24,404 bases of DNA from JAIBJP01 sp035601195 (lineage in GTDB: Bacteria > Actinomycetota > Thermoleophilia > Gaiellales > Gaiellaceae): positions 1-24,404 of the forward strand of contig DATNOU010000091.1 in NCBI GenBank assembly GCA_035601195.1, in the 5' to 3' direction. This document shows, in pieces, positions 8,713 through 15,147 of this stretch (the stretch's first letter is position 1; each line of letters begins with the position of its first letter). The position numbers were made by a program, and so were the translations under genes. Below the pieces are notes generated by a model, which saw only the letters and a list, made by a program, of their open reading frames with translations, searched no databases and was not told the DNA's origin.

Positions 8713-9693
8713 TTAGACGGCGAGCTCGACGGGCACGAGCTCGACGGACTGCAGGCGGCCGTCGCGCACCGTGCTGACGACCACCTTGATGCCGATCAGC
8801 TCGCCGGCCATCAGCCGCTGGAGGTCGTCCACGCCCTCGACCGGCTCGCCGTTCAGGTCGACGATCAGATCCTCCGCGCGGAGACCCGCCTTCGCGGCGG
8901 GGCTGCCGTCCACGACCTCGACCACCTCGACGCACTCGACGCGGCCGAGCTGGCGGGCGAGGCGCGGCGGCAGCGGCCGCGAGCCGCCCGCGATGCCGAG
9001 GTAGGAGCGGCGAAAGCGCCCCTCGCTCATGAGCGCCCCGATGATCTTGCGGGTCGTCGCGTTGATCGGCACGGCCAGACCGAGCCCGACGCCGGCGACG
9101 GCGGTGTTGATACCGATCACGCAGCCCGTTCCGTCAGCGAGGGCTCCGCCGGAATTGCCGGGGTTCAGAGCCGCGTCGGTCTGGATGACGTTCTCGACGA
9201 TCCTCCCCGCCGCGCGGGAGCGCACCGGCAGGGAGCGTCCGAGGGCCGAGACAACTCCGGCCGTCACGGATCCGGCAAAACCGTTCGGGTTCCCGATAGC
9301 CACGACGAGCTGTCCGACGCGGAGAGTCTCGGCGTCGCCCAGGTCGGCTGCGGCGAGACCGCCGTCCTCCGCGCGCAGGACCGCGAGGTCGGAAAGCGGA
9401 TCCGTCCCGACCACCTTCGCCTCGACCTCGCTTCCGTCCACGAAGGAGGCGCGAACCGTGCCGTCCGACGCCGCCACAACGTGGGCGGAGGTGAGCATGA
9501 AGCCGTCGGGAGTCACGACGACCCCACTGCCGCCGCCGGCGACGACCCGGCCGCCGCGCACCCGGCGGGAAATGCGCAGGTTGGCCACCGACGGCGTGAG
9601 CCGCTCGGCAACGCCGATCACCGCACGCGAGTAGGCGTCCAGAGCCTCCTCGTCGGCGACCTCCCCGGACGAGATGAACGTAAGATCAGCCAC
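8713..9693 (-). CDS. HtrA/DegP-like serine protease with PDZ domain, no export signal
   Basis: 326 residues. A trypsin-like S1C protease domain at about 25-215 has the full triad: His71 in TSAHVV, Asp102 in SDLAVL and Ser181 in NPGNSGGAL. A PDZ domain follows at about 230-320 (GIAGGSRPLPPRLARQL..., AKAGLRAEDLIVDLNGEPV). Unlike most actinobacterial HtrA proteins it has neither a signal peptide nor a membrane helix: the N-terminus is acidic and soluble. It therefore looks cytoplasmic. The start is GTG at 9693; TAGCGT at 9703-9708 on this strand would give a near-leaderless mRNA. It is divergent from the PaaG-like gene, with only 38 bases between starts. Confidence 0.9.
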   Translation of the reverse strand: MADLTFISSGEVADEEALDAYSRAVIGVAERLTPSVANLRISRRVRGGRVVAGGGSGVVVTPDGFMLTSAHVVAASDGTVRASFVDGSEVEAKVVGTDPLSDLAVLRAEDGGLAAADLGDAETLRVGQLVVAIGNPNGFAGSVTAGVVSALGRSLPVRSRAAGRIVENVIQTDAALNPGNSGGALADGTGCVIGINTAVAGVGLGLAVPINATTRKIIGALMSEGRFRRSYLGIAGGSRPLPPRLARQLGRVECVEVVEVVDGSPAAKAGLRAEDLIVDLNGEPVEGVDDLQRLMAGELIGIKVVVSTVRDGRLQSVELVPVELAV

Positions 9694-9731
9694 CGCGTTT
9701 CCACGCTAGCAGCGGCGGCAAGGTCTACCGA

Positions 9732-10502
9732 GTGGCTGAGGTCGAGACCCAGAGTGACGGCGGCGTGATGACGATCACGCTCAATCGTCCCGAGGTCCTG
9801 AATGCCTTCGACAGCGCCATGCACGAAGCTTTTCGCGCCGCGCTCGAGGAGGCGCAGGCCCCGGAGGTTCGCGCCGTCGTACTCACCGGCGCCGGTCGCG
9901 GTTTCTGCGTCGGCCAGGACCTGAACGAGTTCAAGGAAGCCGCCGGCGACATCGGCGAGCGCCTCCGCAGCACCTACAACCCGAACGTCCTTGCCCTCTG
10001 GGGGCTCGAGAAGCCCGTTATCGCCGCGGTGAATGGCCCAGCGGCCGGCGCCGGCCTCTCGCTCGCGTGCGCCTGCGACCTTCGGCTTGCCGTGTCCTCC
10101 GCGACCTTCGTCCCTGCATTCATTGGCATCGGCCTCGTTCCCGACACCGGCGCGACTTACCTCATCGAGCGCCTGCTTGGCTATTCACGTGCTTTCGAAT
10201 GGCTCTGCTCGGGTCGCCGCCTTTCCGCCGCTGACGCGCACGCGTGGGGGCTCGTCGCTGAGGTCGTGGGCGACGGCCGCTTGAGCGAACGAGCCGCGGA
10301 CCTCGCCGCGACCCTGGCCGCGCTGCCGACGCGGGCGCTCGGGATGACGAAGCGGCTACTCCAGCGCGCGGCGCTCTCGAGCCTGGACGAGCAGCTCGAG
10401 CTCGAGGCGGAGCTCCAGGCGGAGGCCGCGGGGAGCGAGGATTTTCGCGAGGGCGCGAACGCGTTCCTCGAGAAGCGGGAGCCGCGCTTCACAGGGCGCT
10501 AG
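9732..10502 (+). CDS. paaG: PaaG-like crotonase: 2-(1,2-epoxy-1,2-dihydrophenyl)acetyl-CoA isomerase
   Basis: 256 residues. PaaG converts ring-1,2-epoxyphenylacetyl-CoA into the oxepin form in phenylacetate degradation. Seen here: FCVGQDLNEF at 58-67, the oxyanion loop AAGAGLSLACACDL where Ser110 replaces the first hydratase Glu, and FVPAFIGIGLVPDTGATYL where Asp138 takes the second acid position. This Glu-less, Asp-containing pattern is that of PaaG and delta3-delta2 isomerases, not hydratases. The C-terminus ends KREPRFTGR as in the family. GTG start at 9732 has AAGG eight bases upstream. The paaABCD genes 2.2 kb away support the assignment, although it is not in that operon. A general isomerase function is the alternative. 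Confidence 0.78.
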   Translation: MAEVETQSDGGVMTITLNRPEVLNAFDSAMHEAFRAALEEAQAPEVRAVVLTGAGRGFCVGQDLNEFKEAAGDIGERLRSTYNPNVLALWGLEKPVIAAVNGPAAGAGLSLACACDLRLAVSSATFVPAFIGIGLVPDTGATYLIERLLGYSRAFEWLCSGRRLSAADAHAWGLVAEVVGDGRLSERAADLAATLAALPTRALGMTKRLLQRAALSSLDEQLELEAELQAEAAGSEDFREGANAFLEKREPRFTGR

Positions 10503-10515
10503 TCCTACTAGAGCC

Positions 10516-10980
10516 CTACTGGTTCTGCTGCCCGCAGTCCTCGAGGCCGATGTTGCGGGCGAGGCGACTGCTTTCGGCGTCGGTGGCGTCGAGCTGGGAG
10601 ACCAGGTCCTGGACACGCGCAGTGTCGTTGCCGTGAATCGCCTTCTGGAGGTCGCGCGCGACCTGGAGGTTCTGGTCCTGGAGGTCCATCGCGCGCCCCC
10701 AATCGCCTGAAAGGTCGTCCGGAGGCTCGAGTGCGGAAAGCTTGTCGTTGCCGTCTTCGATGATTGGAACGGCCTTGTCGATGAAGTTGCCGAGGTCGTC
10801 CAGCGAGCTGGGCGAGCCGAGCTCGCTGAGCTTGTCCTCGTACTGCTTGCAGATGGCGTCCGCCTGCTGGCGGAACTCCTCCGCGGTCAGGCTCTGGGCA
10901 CTGCTCCCGCCTCCTCCTCCGCCGCAGGCGGCGAGGAAAAGAGCTGCGGCGCCCGCCACGACCGCTAGTCCGCTGCGCAT
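10516..10980 (-). CDS. Small lipoprotein of unknown function, tandem paralog A
   Basis: 154 residues. Lipoprotein signal ends at LAACG (Cys19), followed by a Gly/Ser linker and a helical domain beginning AEEFRQQADAIC. Two cysteines besides the lipid one (Cys43, and Cys149 near the end) could form a disulfide. It shares pattern and order with the gene directly upstream: EEF-QQAD-IC--Y, a LGSP segment, LxALxPP-D and an acid/Ala-rich helical end, so the two arose by tandem duplication. ATG at 10980 overlaps the upstream gene by 16 bases. I do not recognise a function. Confidence 0.8.
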   Translation of the reverse strand: MRSGLAVVAGAAALFLAACGGGGGGSSAQSLTAEEFRQQADAICKQYEDKLSELGSPSSLDDLGNFIDKAVPIIEDGNDKLSALEPPDDLSGDWGRAMDLQDQNLQVARDLQKAIHGNDTARVQDLVSQLDATDAESSRLARNIGLEDCGQQNQ

Positions 10981-11408
10981 CCGTCCAGCTTAAGCTTGGT
11001 AGCGAGCTCGTCAGACGCCTCGTCGGCCTGCTGACCTTCCTTGATGGCGTCCTGTACGGCCGCGGCGTCGTTCTTCTCGGCGGCATCCGCGAGCTTCTCC
11101 GCAGCCGGGATCGCCTTGGCGGTCTCGTCCAGCATCCGGTTGTAATCGTCCTCGACGTCGGCGGGCGGTTTCAGCGCGCGGAGCTCGGCGATGCCCTGCC
11201 GGAGAAGAGGGATGCCCTTCTGCACATAGGCCGGGATGTCAGACGGCGTCTTCGGGCTTCCGAGAGCCTGGATCTTCTTGTCGTACTTTTCGCAGATCGA
11301 GTCTGCCTGTTGCTGGAACTCCTCCTGCGAGAGGCGGTCTCCCCCACCCCCACCACAGCCGGCGGCGAGGCAGGCAAAGGACAGTGTGAGCCCGAGCGCG
11401 CGACGCAC
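10965..11408 (-). CDS. Small lipoprotein of unknown function, tandem paralog B
   Basis: 147 residues from GTG at 11408. Signal ends at LAAGC (Cys18), then Gly-rich linker and a domain starting QEEFQQQADSICEKYDKKIQALGSP. Cys39 and Cys144 match the extra cysteine pair of the paralog downstream. The middle has IPAYVQKGIPLLRQGIAELRALKPPADV; the rest is Ala/Asp/Glu-rich helix. The GTG shares one base with the stop of the upstream GlsB-like gene, and its 3' end overlaps paralog A by 16 bases, so the three genes form one operon. Function unknown; a surface-anchored envelope protein. Confidence 0.8.
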   Translation of the reverse strand: MRRALGLTLSFACLAAGCGGGGGDRLSQEEFQQQADSICEKYDKKIQALGSPKTPSDIPAYVQKGIPLLRQGIAELRALKPPADVEDDYNRMLDETAKAIPAAEKLADAAEKNDAAAVQDAIKEGQQADEASDELATKLKLDGCAAD

Positions 11409-11680
11409 TAGACGAGTCGCCGGCGCCGACCGCCGGTCAGAGCCCGCCAGATAACGAGTACGAGAATGGAGCCTCCGATTGCGATCAGCCAGGTCTCGAG
11501 GTCCCAGAAATCCTTGATGTCGCCGAGGTCGAGGGCTCTGGCGAGGAAGCCGCCGAGGAGGGCGCCGGCGACCCCGAGCAGCGTCGTGACGATCAGTCCG
11601 CCGGGGTTAGGCCCCTTCAAGATCGCCTTCGCGATCAAGCCGGCTACGAGCCCGAGAATGATCCACGCGATGATGCCCAC
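11408..11680 (-). CDS. GlsB/YeaQ/YmgE family small membrane protein
   Basis: 90 residues with three hydrophobic segments (about 3-20, 28-48 and 62-82) and the family's Gly-rich pattern: GIIAWIILGLVAGLIAK, then GGLIVTTLLGVAGALLGGFL, then an aromatic loop and a last helix with basic tail GGRRRRLV. Family members, also called transglycosylase-associated proteins, are stress-induced membrane proteins of unknown mechanism. GTG start at 11680 has a strong G-rich ribosome site (AAAGGGGGG) on this strand. First gene of a three-gene operon with two lipoproteins, which suggests an envelope-stress role. Confidence 0.88.
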   Translation of the reverse strand: MGIIAWIILGLVAGLIAKAILKGPNPGGLIVTTLLGVAGALLGGFLARALDLGDIKDFWDLETWLIAIGGSILVLVIWRALTGGRRRRLV

Positions 11681-11724
11681 CCGCCCCCCTTTGTCGCCGG
11701 TTCACGCGCCGTCGGCCCAGGAGT

Positions 11725-12009
11725 CTAGCGGGGGCGAAGCTCGACCTGGAGATCGCAGTCGAGGGCCTCGGCGATCCGAAGCAAGGTGTCTATGCGCGGC
11801 GGCCGCCCGCCGCTCTCGAGGCGAGCGATCGCGGACTGCGTTGTCGAGACCGCGTGCGCCAGTTCCGCCTGAGAGAGCCCGAGCTCGCGTCTGCGTTCGG
11901 CCACGCGGTCCGCGATCCGGGCGAAGAACCAGCCGTCCTCGGCATGGGCGAGTCGCTCGCGGATCCGCTCGAGCGCCTCGTGGGTTCTCCTAGGGGATGC
12001 TTGGCTCAT
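11725..12009 (-). CDS. XRE-family helix-turn-helix regulator
   Basis: 94 residues. The C-terminal half is a Cro/CI-type HTH: RVAERRRELGLSQAELAHAVSTTQSAIARLESGGRPPRIDTLLRIAEAL at about 35-84, with recognition helix around TTQSAIARLE. The N-terminal 30 residues are charged and helical. This size and layout match HigA-like antitoxins, but no RelE/HigB-type toxin gene is adjacent on this strand. An inverted repeat lies 11-24 bases before the ATG, as expected for an autorepressor. Either an orphan antitoxin or a small local regulator. Confidence 0.85.
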   Translation of the reverse strand: MSQASPRRTHEALERIRERLAHAEDGWFFARIADRVAERRRELGLSQAELAHAVSTTQSAIARLESGGRPPRIDTLLRIAEALDCDLQVELRPR

Positions 12010-12019
12010 ATCTCAGATC

Positions 12020-12033
12020 TGCTATACATAGCA
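12020..12033. promoter_or_regulatory. Inverted repeat, probable operator of the XRE regulator
   Basis: TGCTAT-AC-ATAGCA: two 6-base arms with a 2-base centre, 11 bases upstream of the regulator's ATG and within its promoter region. The surroundings are unusually AT-rich for the window. Arm length and spacing suit a Cro/CI-type dimer. The link to the adjacent gene is inferred from position. Confidence 0.55.
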
Positions 12034-12093
12034 TGGATGCGATAGAGCCGAAGCATAGCGGTTGCCTCGTATTTCGCACTGGCTCTCGTCTGG

Positions 12094-12393
12094 GTGTACT
12101 GGATCCTCGACCGACAGCTCTTCTTCGGGAGTGATGCAGCGGGTGTTGTGGCGCTCGCCCTTGTCGTGATCGCGCACCTGGCCCTCGGATGGGTCGTCAA
12201 GCGGTGGTGGGCCGTGCTCCTCCCTTTTCTCCCGGTGCTGCTGGCGGCGCCGCTCGGCTATCCCTCTGCAAACCGCGGCGAGCCGCTCCCGCTGTGGTTA
12301 GGGCTGCTTCTCTGGGCGCCCGCCGAGGTGGCTCTCGTCGCAGCCGGCTTCGGAGTCCAAGCGGTCTGCGCCCGAACGAGGGTTCGCGCGTGA
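12094..12393 (+). CDS. Small multi-spanning membrane protein, unknown
   Basis: 99 residues if read from GTG at 12094. Three hydrophobic stretches are clear: AGVVALALVVIAHLALGWVV, AVLLPFLPVLLAAPLGY and LWLGLLLWAPAEVALVAAGF. The codons upstream of the GTG are open back to a TAG at 12043 and encode another hydrophobic run (YFALALVWVYWIL), so the true start may be upstream at a weak codon such as CTG 12079, giving four membrane helices. It ends with a GTGA overlap with the next membrane protein, so the two are probably co-translated. I do not recognise a family. Confidence 0.6.
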   Translation: MYWILDRQLFFGSDAAGVVALALVVIAHLALGWVVKRWWAVLLPFLPVLLAAPLGYPSANRGEPLPLWLGLLLWAPAEVALVAAGFGVQAVCARTRVRA

Positions 12394-12731
12394 GAGCGGT
12401 GGCCGTCGCCGTTTATGTCGTCGCCGGCGCGGCGCTCAGCTACCTCGTCTGGGGCCCGTGGGAAGGCGTCGATCCGCGACCCTTCTCGTGGTGGGTCATT
12501 ACGCTCGTGCTCGCATTCCACGTCGCCGTGGGGGCGGCGGTCGGCGGCTGGTGGGCGCTCGGCCTCCCAGTCGCGTGGGCTCTGATTTCCATTCCGGCAG
12601 ACGGCTACGACACCCCAGTCGCGACGCAGATCGCGTTCCAGACGCCATTCCTGTGGGCGCCGGCTCTCGCCGTCGGCGTCGCGGCCTCGAAGCTCGCTCG
12701 GCTGCGTTTCGTCCGGGCTAAATCGTCTTGA
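12390..12731 (+). CDS. Small multi-spanning membrane protein, unknown
   Basis: 113 residues from the GTG at 12390 that overlaps the previous stop. About four hydrophobic segments: AVAVAVYVVAGAALSYLVW, WWVITLVLAFHVAVGAAVG, WWALGLPVAWALISIPA and FLWAPALAVGVAASKLA, with several Trp residues at the membrane borders and a basic end. The layout resembles its upstream neighbour (GWVVKRWWAVLLPFLP against GAAVGGWWALGLPVAWA), suggesting a distant duplication. The end overlaps the convergent paaD gene by 14 bases. Function unknown. Confidence 0.65.
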   Translation: MRAVAVAVYVVAGAALSYLVWGPWEGVDPRPFSWWVITLVLAFHVAVGAAVGGWWALGLPVAWALISIPADGYDTPVATQIAFQTPFLWAPALAVGVAASKLARLRFVRAKSS

Positions 12732-13197
12732 ACTGCTCGAACGGCTGGCGGCAGCTCACGCAGTAGCGAATCGAGCGGCACGGGGTGGGGCCGAAGAGGT
12801 TCTCGAGCCGGGTGTCTTCCGAGCCGCAGTAGGGGCAGCGGGAGACGATCTTCTGGAGCTGAAGAAGGGTTGTCGGAGCGGCGCCGGGGGCCGGGGGCGC
12901 GAAACCGGATTCCTCGAGCTTCCGCCTTCCCTCGGGAGTGATCCGGTCGGACGACCAGCCTTCCGCGGCGATGTCGATCTCGGCTTCTGCCCCGAGGTCG
13001 TTAATCCGCTCGGCCATCTGCGCGCGCATGACCTCGACGGCCGGGCAGCCGAGGAACGTTGGCGTGAACTCCACGCGCACCTTGTCGCCCTCGACGGTCA
13101 CGGCTCGCACGACGCCCAGGTCGACGAGCGAGATCGCAGGGATCTCGGGGTCGGGGATCTCGCCGAGTGCCTCCCAGACGCGCTCGACGGTCACCAT
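12718..13197 (-). CDS. paaD: Phenylacetyl-CoA epoxidase-associated protein PaaD
   Basis: 159 residues. The N-terminal 95 residues are a MIP18/DUF59 domain (DPEIPAISLVDLGVV at 16-30, GCPAVEVMRAQM near 72), a family tied to iron-sulfur cluster or metal-site assembly. A Pro/Ala linker leads to a C-terminal zinc-ribbon-like end with Cys121-x2-Cys124 and Cys146-x2-Cys149, plus Cys140, ending RQPFEQFK as in PaaD. PaaD is needed for the epoxidase to work in vivo, probably in maturation of the diiron or iron-sulfur centres. ATG at 13197 overlaps paaC by 7 bases. The epoxidase reductase paaE, which usually follows, is absent here. Confidence 0.93.
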   Translation of the reverse strand: MVTVERVWEALGEIPDPEIPAISLVDLGVVRAVTVEGDKVRVEFTPTFLGCPAVEVMRAQMAERINDLGAEAEIDIAAEGWSSDRITPEGRRKLEESGFAPPAPGAAPTTLLQLQKIVSRCPYCGSEDTRLENLFGPTPCRSIRYCVSCRQPFEQFKTI

Positions 13198-13892
13198 GAC
13201 GCCCCCGGCACGGAGCGCCGCACCATCGTCATCTCCTCCCAGAGGGGACGCAGCTCTTCCGTGTGCTCCCCTCGCTCGACCGGATCGACCGGCTCACGAC
13301 TGAGGATTTCGCAGAGACGATCGCGCTGCCCGGGTTCGAGCAAGCCCAGCGCGGAAGGCCAAAGCTCGTCGACAGCGCTGCGAAACCGAGCTTCATCGCG
13401 AAGTCGCTCCGCCCACATGTCGGCGTGCATTCGGTGGTAGTTCTCCTCGCGGTCGATCTTCTCGGCGAGGCCGGCCACCTCGGGGTCGTCCGAGGCCTGC
13501 AGCGCCTCGATCCGGATCGCGTCCGCCGTCTCGTAGAGCCAGTGGCGGGCGATGGTCTTAGCCCAGTCTGGCACCAGCCGCGCCTCGACGAAGGGAGCGC
13601 AGCGGTACTCGTCCGGATCCCGGTCGAAGGCGAGCGTGTCGGCATCAACGCGTCCGCGTCCAGTTAGACGCGCAGCGAGCTCGTACCACGCCCGCGCGTG
13701 CCCGATCTCGGTCTGGGCGATCGACGAAAAGGCCACGTCCTCCTCGAGGAAGGGCGCGATCCCGGTCCACTCTGAGTTGCGCCAGCCGAGGATCAGCTCA
13801 TCGTCCGCTAATTCCAGAATCCGCTGCGCGGATTCTGGAACAGAACCCTCGCTCCGAGAGCCGGCCGGTTTGGTGATGTCGTCTTCGCTCAC
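13191..13892 (-). CDS. paaC: 1,2-phenylacetyl-CoA epoxidase, structural subunit PaaC
   Basis: 233 residues, ferritin-like helical protein that pairs with PaaA. Diagnostic: LADDELILGWRNSEWTGIAPFLEEDVAFSSIAQ, TLAFDRDPDEYR, and a C-terminal EEMTMVRRSVPGASW, like the PaaC ending. It retains EIGH and EENYH motifs; E. coli PaaC has lost part of its metal-ligand set, so metal binding here is open. The GTG at 13892 overlaps the paaB stop in GTGA. A 29-base palindrome lies inside the 5' part and encodes residues around PESAQRILE at about 19-27; the first 17 residues (acidic, Ser-rich) look like a non-conserved extension. Confidence 0.92.
   Translation of the reverse strand: MSEDDITKPAGSRSEGSVPESAQRILELADDELILGWRNSEWTGIAPFLEEDVAFSSIAQTEIGHARAWYELAARLTGRGRVDADTLAFDRDPDEYRCAPFVEARLVPDWAKTIARHWLYETADAIRIEALQASDDPEVAGLAEKIDREENYHRMHADMWAERLRDEARFRSAVDELWPSALGLLEPGQRDRLCEILSREPVDPVERGEHTEELRPLWEEMTMVRRSVPGASW
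13812..13840. repeat. Perfect palindrome inside the start of paaC
   Basis: Arms TTCCAGAATCCG (13812-13823) and CGGATTCTGGAA (13829-13840) are exactly complementary around the loop CTGCG. It sits 53-81 bases after the paaC start codon on the paa mRNA and is read in frame. Its outer 8 bases on each side recur at 20603-20635. Confidence 0.85.
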
Positions 13893-14221
13893 GCTGGCCC
13901 TAGATCAGAAATGGCTGAGGATTCTTCCCGCGGAAAATGCGCAGCATTTTTCGCGGCTAGTTCACGCGCCTCCTTCAGCTTGACCTTCAACGAGTAGCCG
14001 TCCACGCGGCGGTAGTCGCGATCGAACACGTCGGCCACGTACGGATCGAGAACCTCCTCGATGGACTCACGCGGGACGATCCAGAGAGCGAACGACTCGT
14101 CGCGGCGACCGTAGAGCTCGCGCGCGTACGCCTCTGCGAACGCGAGGTTCGGAGCCTCGAGAGAGCCGCCGTGCTGGAACGGCTGCCCCTCACGCTCCTG
14201 GCGGAAAACCTCGTAAATCAC
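13889..14221 (-). CDS. paaB: 1,2-phenylacetyl-CoA epoxidase subunit PaaB
   Basis: 110 residues from GTG at 14221 (first residues V/M-IYEVFRQEREGQPFQHGGSLEAPN). PaaB is a small subunit of the PaaABCE complex that bridges the PaaAC dimers. The family pattern is clear: EVFRQ near the start, HGGSLEAPNLAFAEAYARELYGRRDESFALWIVPRESI, and a C-terminal YRRVDGYSLKVKLKEARE. The start overlaps the paaA stop in GTGA and the end overlaps the paaC start likewise. The longer open frame upstream is antisense-like shadow inside paaA. The last 20 or so residues after KEARELAAKN are encoded partly by a strong palindrome and look like an added tail. Confidence 0.92.
   Translation of the reverse strand: MIYEVFRQEREGQPFQHGGSLEAPNLAFAEAYARELYGRRDESFALWIVPRESIEEVLDPYVADVFDRDYRRVDGYSLKVKLKEARELAAKNAAHFPREESSAISDLGPA
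13928..13956. repeat. Palindrome in the 3' end of paaB
   Basis: Arms CCGCGGAAAATGC (13928-13940) and GCATTTTTCGCGG (13944-13956) with a 3-base loop GCA. The plus-strand RNA would pair all 13 positions with one G-U; the paa mRNA strand would have one A-C mismatch. It lies about 90 bases from the paaC palindrome and has a related GCGCAGC centre. Confidence 0.8.
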
Positions 14222-15114
14222 GCAGCTTGCGGAAGGACGGCGTTCCGCACCCAGGCTGTCTCCTCGCGCGACCAGCGCCGGAAGCCCAGTCGCTCCTCCG
14301 TCTTCGGCCCGTGGCCCGTCACGACGTGCTTGAGCTCGTCCCAGTCGGGCTCCGAATACTCCCAGACGCCGTCGTCGTCGCGCTTGCGGAGCCTCGGGTC
14401 GGGCACCGTCAGCCCGAGCTCCCAGATCTGCGGCACGTAGCCGTCGAGGAACTGCTGGCGCGCATCCTCGTTGGCCTGGCTCTTGATCCGCCAGCGGTAC
14501 ATCGGATCGTCCTCCGCCGCGATCGGGTTCCCGTGGAACTGCATCAGCGGCCCCCACCAACGGGTCACCGCCTCCCGGACGAGCTCGCGCTGCTCGTCCG
14601 TCCCGGTCATGAGCGCGAGAATGCAGTCGCGCCCGTGGAGGATGTGGAACGACTCCTCCCAGCAGATCTTCTTCATGATCCGCGCGTACGGCGCGTACGA
14701 GCATTTGAGGAGCGCCTTCTGCGAGATGATCGCCGCGGCGTCGACGAGCCAAGCGATCACGGCAACGTCCCCCCAGGTCTTCGTCGGGTAATGGAAGACA
14801 TTGTGGAACTTCGTCTTACCCGCGACGAGGTCGTCGAGGCAGGCCTCGCGGGGCTTCCCCAGGTCCTCGACCACCCGGTAGATGAGCTGCGAGTGGCCGA
14901 CCTCGTCCTGCACCTTGGCGGTGAGGGCAAGCTTCCGCTGGAGCGTCGGCGCCCGGAGGATCCACTCGCGCTCGGGCAGGACCCCCATGAGTTCCGAGTT
15001 CCCGTGCATCTCGATGAACTTGATGAGGGCCTTCCGGTAGTCGTCCGGCATGGCGTCGCCGGTCTCGACCTGCCCGCCTTCCTGGACGTACGCTTGGAAC
15101 TCGTTGTCGTTCAT
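14218..15114 (-). CDS. paaA: 1,2-phenylacetyl-CoA epoxidase, catalytic subunit PaaA
   Basis: 298 residues, close to the usual 300-330. PaaA is the diiron subunit that epoxidises the aromatic ring of phenylacetyl-CoA. Ligand motifs are present: MHGNSELMG with Glu41, KVQDEVGH with Glu71 and His74, and WEESFH at 152-157 with the paired Glu and His157. Other family blocks are FHYPTKTWGDVAVIAWLVDAAA, GRDCILALMTGTDEQRELV and TVPDPRLRKRDDDGVWEYSEPDWDE. ATG at 15114 is chosen because the open frame further upstream runs into the divergent TetR gene. There is no ribosome site, and a palindrome lies 6 bases before the ATG. First gene of paaABCD. Confidence 0.96.
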   Translation of the reverse strand: MNDNEFQAYVQEGGQVETGDAMPDDYRKALIKFIEMHGNSELMGVLPEREWILRAPTLQRKLALTAKVQDEVGHSQLIYRVVEDLGKPREACLDDLVAGKTKFHNVFHYPTKTWGDVAVIAWLVDAAAIISQKALLKCSYAPYARIMKKICWEESFHILHGRDCILALMTGTDEQRELVREAVTRWWGPLMQFHGNPIAAEDDPMYRWRIKSQANEDARQQFLDGYVPQIWELGLTVPDPRLRKRDDDGVWEYSEPDWDELKHVVTGHGPKTEERLGFRRWSREETAWVRNAVLPQAA

Positions 15115-15119
15115 GGCAA

Positions 15120-15135
15120 CCAAACGATCGTTAGG
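15120..15135. promoter_or_regulatory. Palindromic operator between paaA and the TetR gene
   Basis: CCAAACGATCGTTAGG matches its reverse complement at 14 of 16 positions (7 of 8 per half), with a perfect AACGATCGTT core. It sits in the 33-base gap between the divergent starts, 5 bases from the paaA ATG and 12 from the tetR ATG, so a bound dimer could block both promoters. It is the natural candidate site for the adjacent TetR protein. Confidence 0.75.
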
Positions 15136-15147
15136 TAAGAATCTACC

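Noticed and set aside
12006..12200. A 64-residue minus-strand open frame upstream of the XRE gene, considered as a partner toxin
   Set aside because: It has no toxin-like pattern, overlaps the plus-strand membrane-protein gene, and its composition is that of a shadow frame.
12094..12731. Two adjacent small membrane proteins considered as a small multidrug resistance pair
   Set aside because: No SMR signature (such as the conserved membrane Glu near the start) is present in either; only the hydrophobic pattern is shared.
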